Of a stretch of DNA of 5,455 nucleotides, positions 4,710 through 5,455 are shown in pieces (the first letter of the stretch is position 1; each line of letters starts with the position of its first letter). The notes beneath the pieces were generated by a model, which was given only the letters and a program-made list of their open reading frames with translations, was not told the origin of the DNA and searched no databases. This stretch comes from Legionellaceae bacterium (GTDB lineage: Bacteria > Pseudomonadota > Gammaproteobacteria > Legionellales > Legionellaceae), in NCBI GenBank assembly GCA_947505025.1, contig CANNIJ010000092.1, positions 1-5,455 on the forward strand, written 5' to 3'. The position numbers and the translations under genes are program-made.

Positions 4710-5455
4710 ATGATTACATTAACCGAACCCGCAGCGCCTAGGTATATCTACATCAATCCCTCTAATAATCAAGTTCATTTAATGATGCCCGTTGTGAGTG
4801 GTACAGGGATTGGTTTAGATAATACCTGTAAAAGCGTGTCAGCTTTACAAGAATTTTTTGGCAAAAGTAGTAACCCGAAACAAATCACGGCGCTGAATGA
4901 GCTAATCCATTACAAAAATGCACTGGACGTTGATTTAAGCCTGCTTTCGGGGGACCCCCCACTAAAGCAGCCTAAAGAAGAGCGACTACAACAAATTAAT
5001 GATTACATCGCGGCCATTGAAGCATTGAAAAACAATCGTGAATTAGACTCATTAAATGGAGAATATCCTGCCTACCCCGCGTCCTTGCAAACAGTGATGC
5101 AGGAAGAACAGTCCAATCTGTATAGCATGCATTTAAGGCCGACAGTTCAGGATGTGAGTCTCAGGTCAATCAACCCCGTGTTTAGTTTAAATCGCAAAAA
5201 CAATAACAGTGGCAACCCTGATTCTGTATTCTACACAGCGCTGCAAAATACCTATGAAAAACTGCCCCTCGTTCCACAAACTGCACGCAAACGCCTCATC
5301 ACCGCGGTACTTGCATCAACTACGGGCCAAAATAACAATTTTGAAGGGGTAAAGCAGGTTCTGCGCCAAAAAATAAATGAACAGCTCGGTGTAGATGTTG
5401 ATTTTACTCAAACCAATACAGGGCAGCTGGCTACCCAGGCGTTTATTAACGAAAA
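4710..5455 (+). CDS. Unrecognised large soluble protein, N-terminal 248 codons (right edge cuts the gene)
   Basis: The frame is open without interruption from the ATG at 4710 to the window end, and I do not recognise the family. The protein begins MITLTEPAAPRYIYINPSN and has no signal peptide and no membrane segment. A first part (about 10-50) looks like mixed beta structure rich in small residues (MMPVVSGTGIGLDN). Residues about 55-115 are mainly helical and charged, interrupted by a Pro-rich turn (SGDPPLKQPKEE, 80-91). Later comes an Asn-rich loop (NRKNNNSGN, 161-169), then helices with Asn/Gln-rich linkers. Only one cysteine (C40) is present. The ribosome site is weak (AAGAAA about 7 nt upstream); alternative starts are the two Met codons at residues 25-26. 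Sampled GC (about 43%) is like ligA, so there is no clear composition break. A long cytosolic, Asn/Gln-rich orphan beside a tRNA would fit a secreted effector in Legionella-like bacteria, but nothing in the visible part proves that. Confidence 0.8.
   Translation, partial: MITLTEPAAPRYIYINPSNNQVHLMMPVVSGTGIGLDNTCKSVSALQEFFGKSSNPKQITALNELIHYKNALDVDLSLLSGDPPLKQPKEERLQQINDYIAAIEALKNNRELDSLNGEYPAYPASLQTVMQEEQSNLYSMHLRPTVQDVSLRSINPVFSLNRKNNNSGNPDSVFYTALQNTYEKLPLVPQTARKRLITAVLASTTGQNNNFEGVKQVLRQKINEQLGVDVDFTQTNTGQLATQAFINE
4941..4970 (+). repeat. Strong two-part stem-loop inside the right-end gene
   Basis: CTGCTTT (4941-4947) pairs with AAAGCAG (4964-4970), and inside it GGGGG (4949-4953) faces CCCCCC (4955-4960), giving at least four more G-C pairs around a 3-nt loop. 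It spans codons 78-87 (LLSGDPPLKQ). G5 and C6 runs are unusual in a gene of about 43% GC. Confidence 0.6.

Overview
The window looks like an ordinary chromosomal segment of a gammaproteobacterium with moderate-to-low GC (about 40% by eye from sampled lines). The evidence is the DnaE N-terminus (HLRLHTEYSLVDG, then GIKPIIGAD, close to Pseudomonas/E. coli-type DnaE), a 673-aa LigA with the enterobacterial domain plan, an RmuC, and a serine tRNA of the E. coli tRNA-Ser(GGA) type with an encoded CCA. A member of the Legionella/Coxiella side of the class would fit the base composition and the large unrecognised protein at the right end. That placement is inference only.

Layout. Positions 1-2351 (minus strand) hold a two-gene replication/repair unit: ligA (complete NAD+-dependent DNA ligase), followed after 3 nt by the first 108 codons of dnaE (DNA polymerase III alpha), which runs off the left edge. 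A 75-80 bp divergent intergenic region carries a striking palindrome, ATTATA-GCG-TATAAT. Each arm is a consensus -10 hexamer, one for ligA (minus) and one for rmuC (plus). rmuC (2433-3641, plus) encodes a membrane-anchored coiled-coil PD-(D/E)XK-like protein. It ends 1 nt from a convergent gene (3643-4086, minus) for a small exported protein with six cysteines that I cannot assign. A perfect 12-bp stem-loop lies in the last codons of rmuC, between the two converging units.

Positions 4087-4286 hold the upstream region of the exported-protein gene and a good sigma70-type promoter for tRNA-Ser(GGA) at 4287-4376. Positions 4377-4709 hold no convincing gene but several structures: a weak terminator-like hairpin, a 26-codon hydrophobic mini-ORF on the minus strand, a 13-bp palindrome just upstream of the next gene, and a 10-bp inverted repeat spanning much of the spacer. 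From 4710 to the right edge a reading frame stays open for 248 codons. It encodes the N-terminal part of a soluble, Asn/Gln-rich protein of unknown family.

How the genes relate: ligA, dnaE and rmuC all concern DNA replication, repair or rearrangement, and ligA-dnaE and rmuC fire from one shared promoter region, so co-regulation is plausible. The exported protein and the right-end protein show no visible functional tie to them. No CRISPR array, transposase, phage gene or proven mobile element is visible. The most interesting points are the symmetric bidirectional promoter, the unassigned gene beside the tRNA, and the small structured elements between them.
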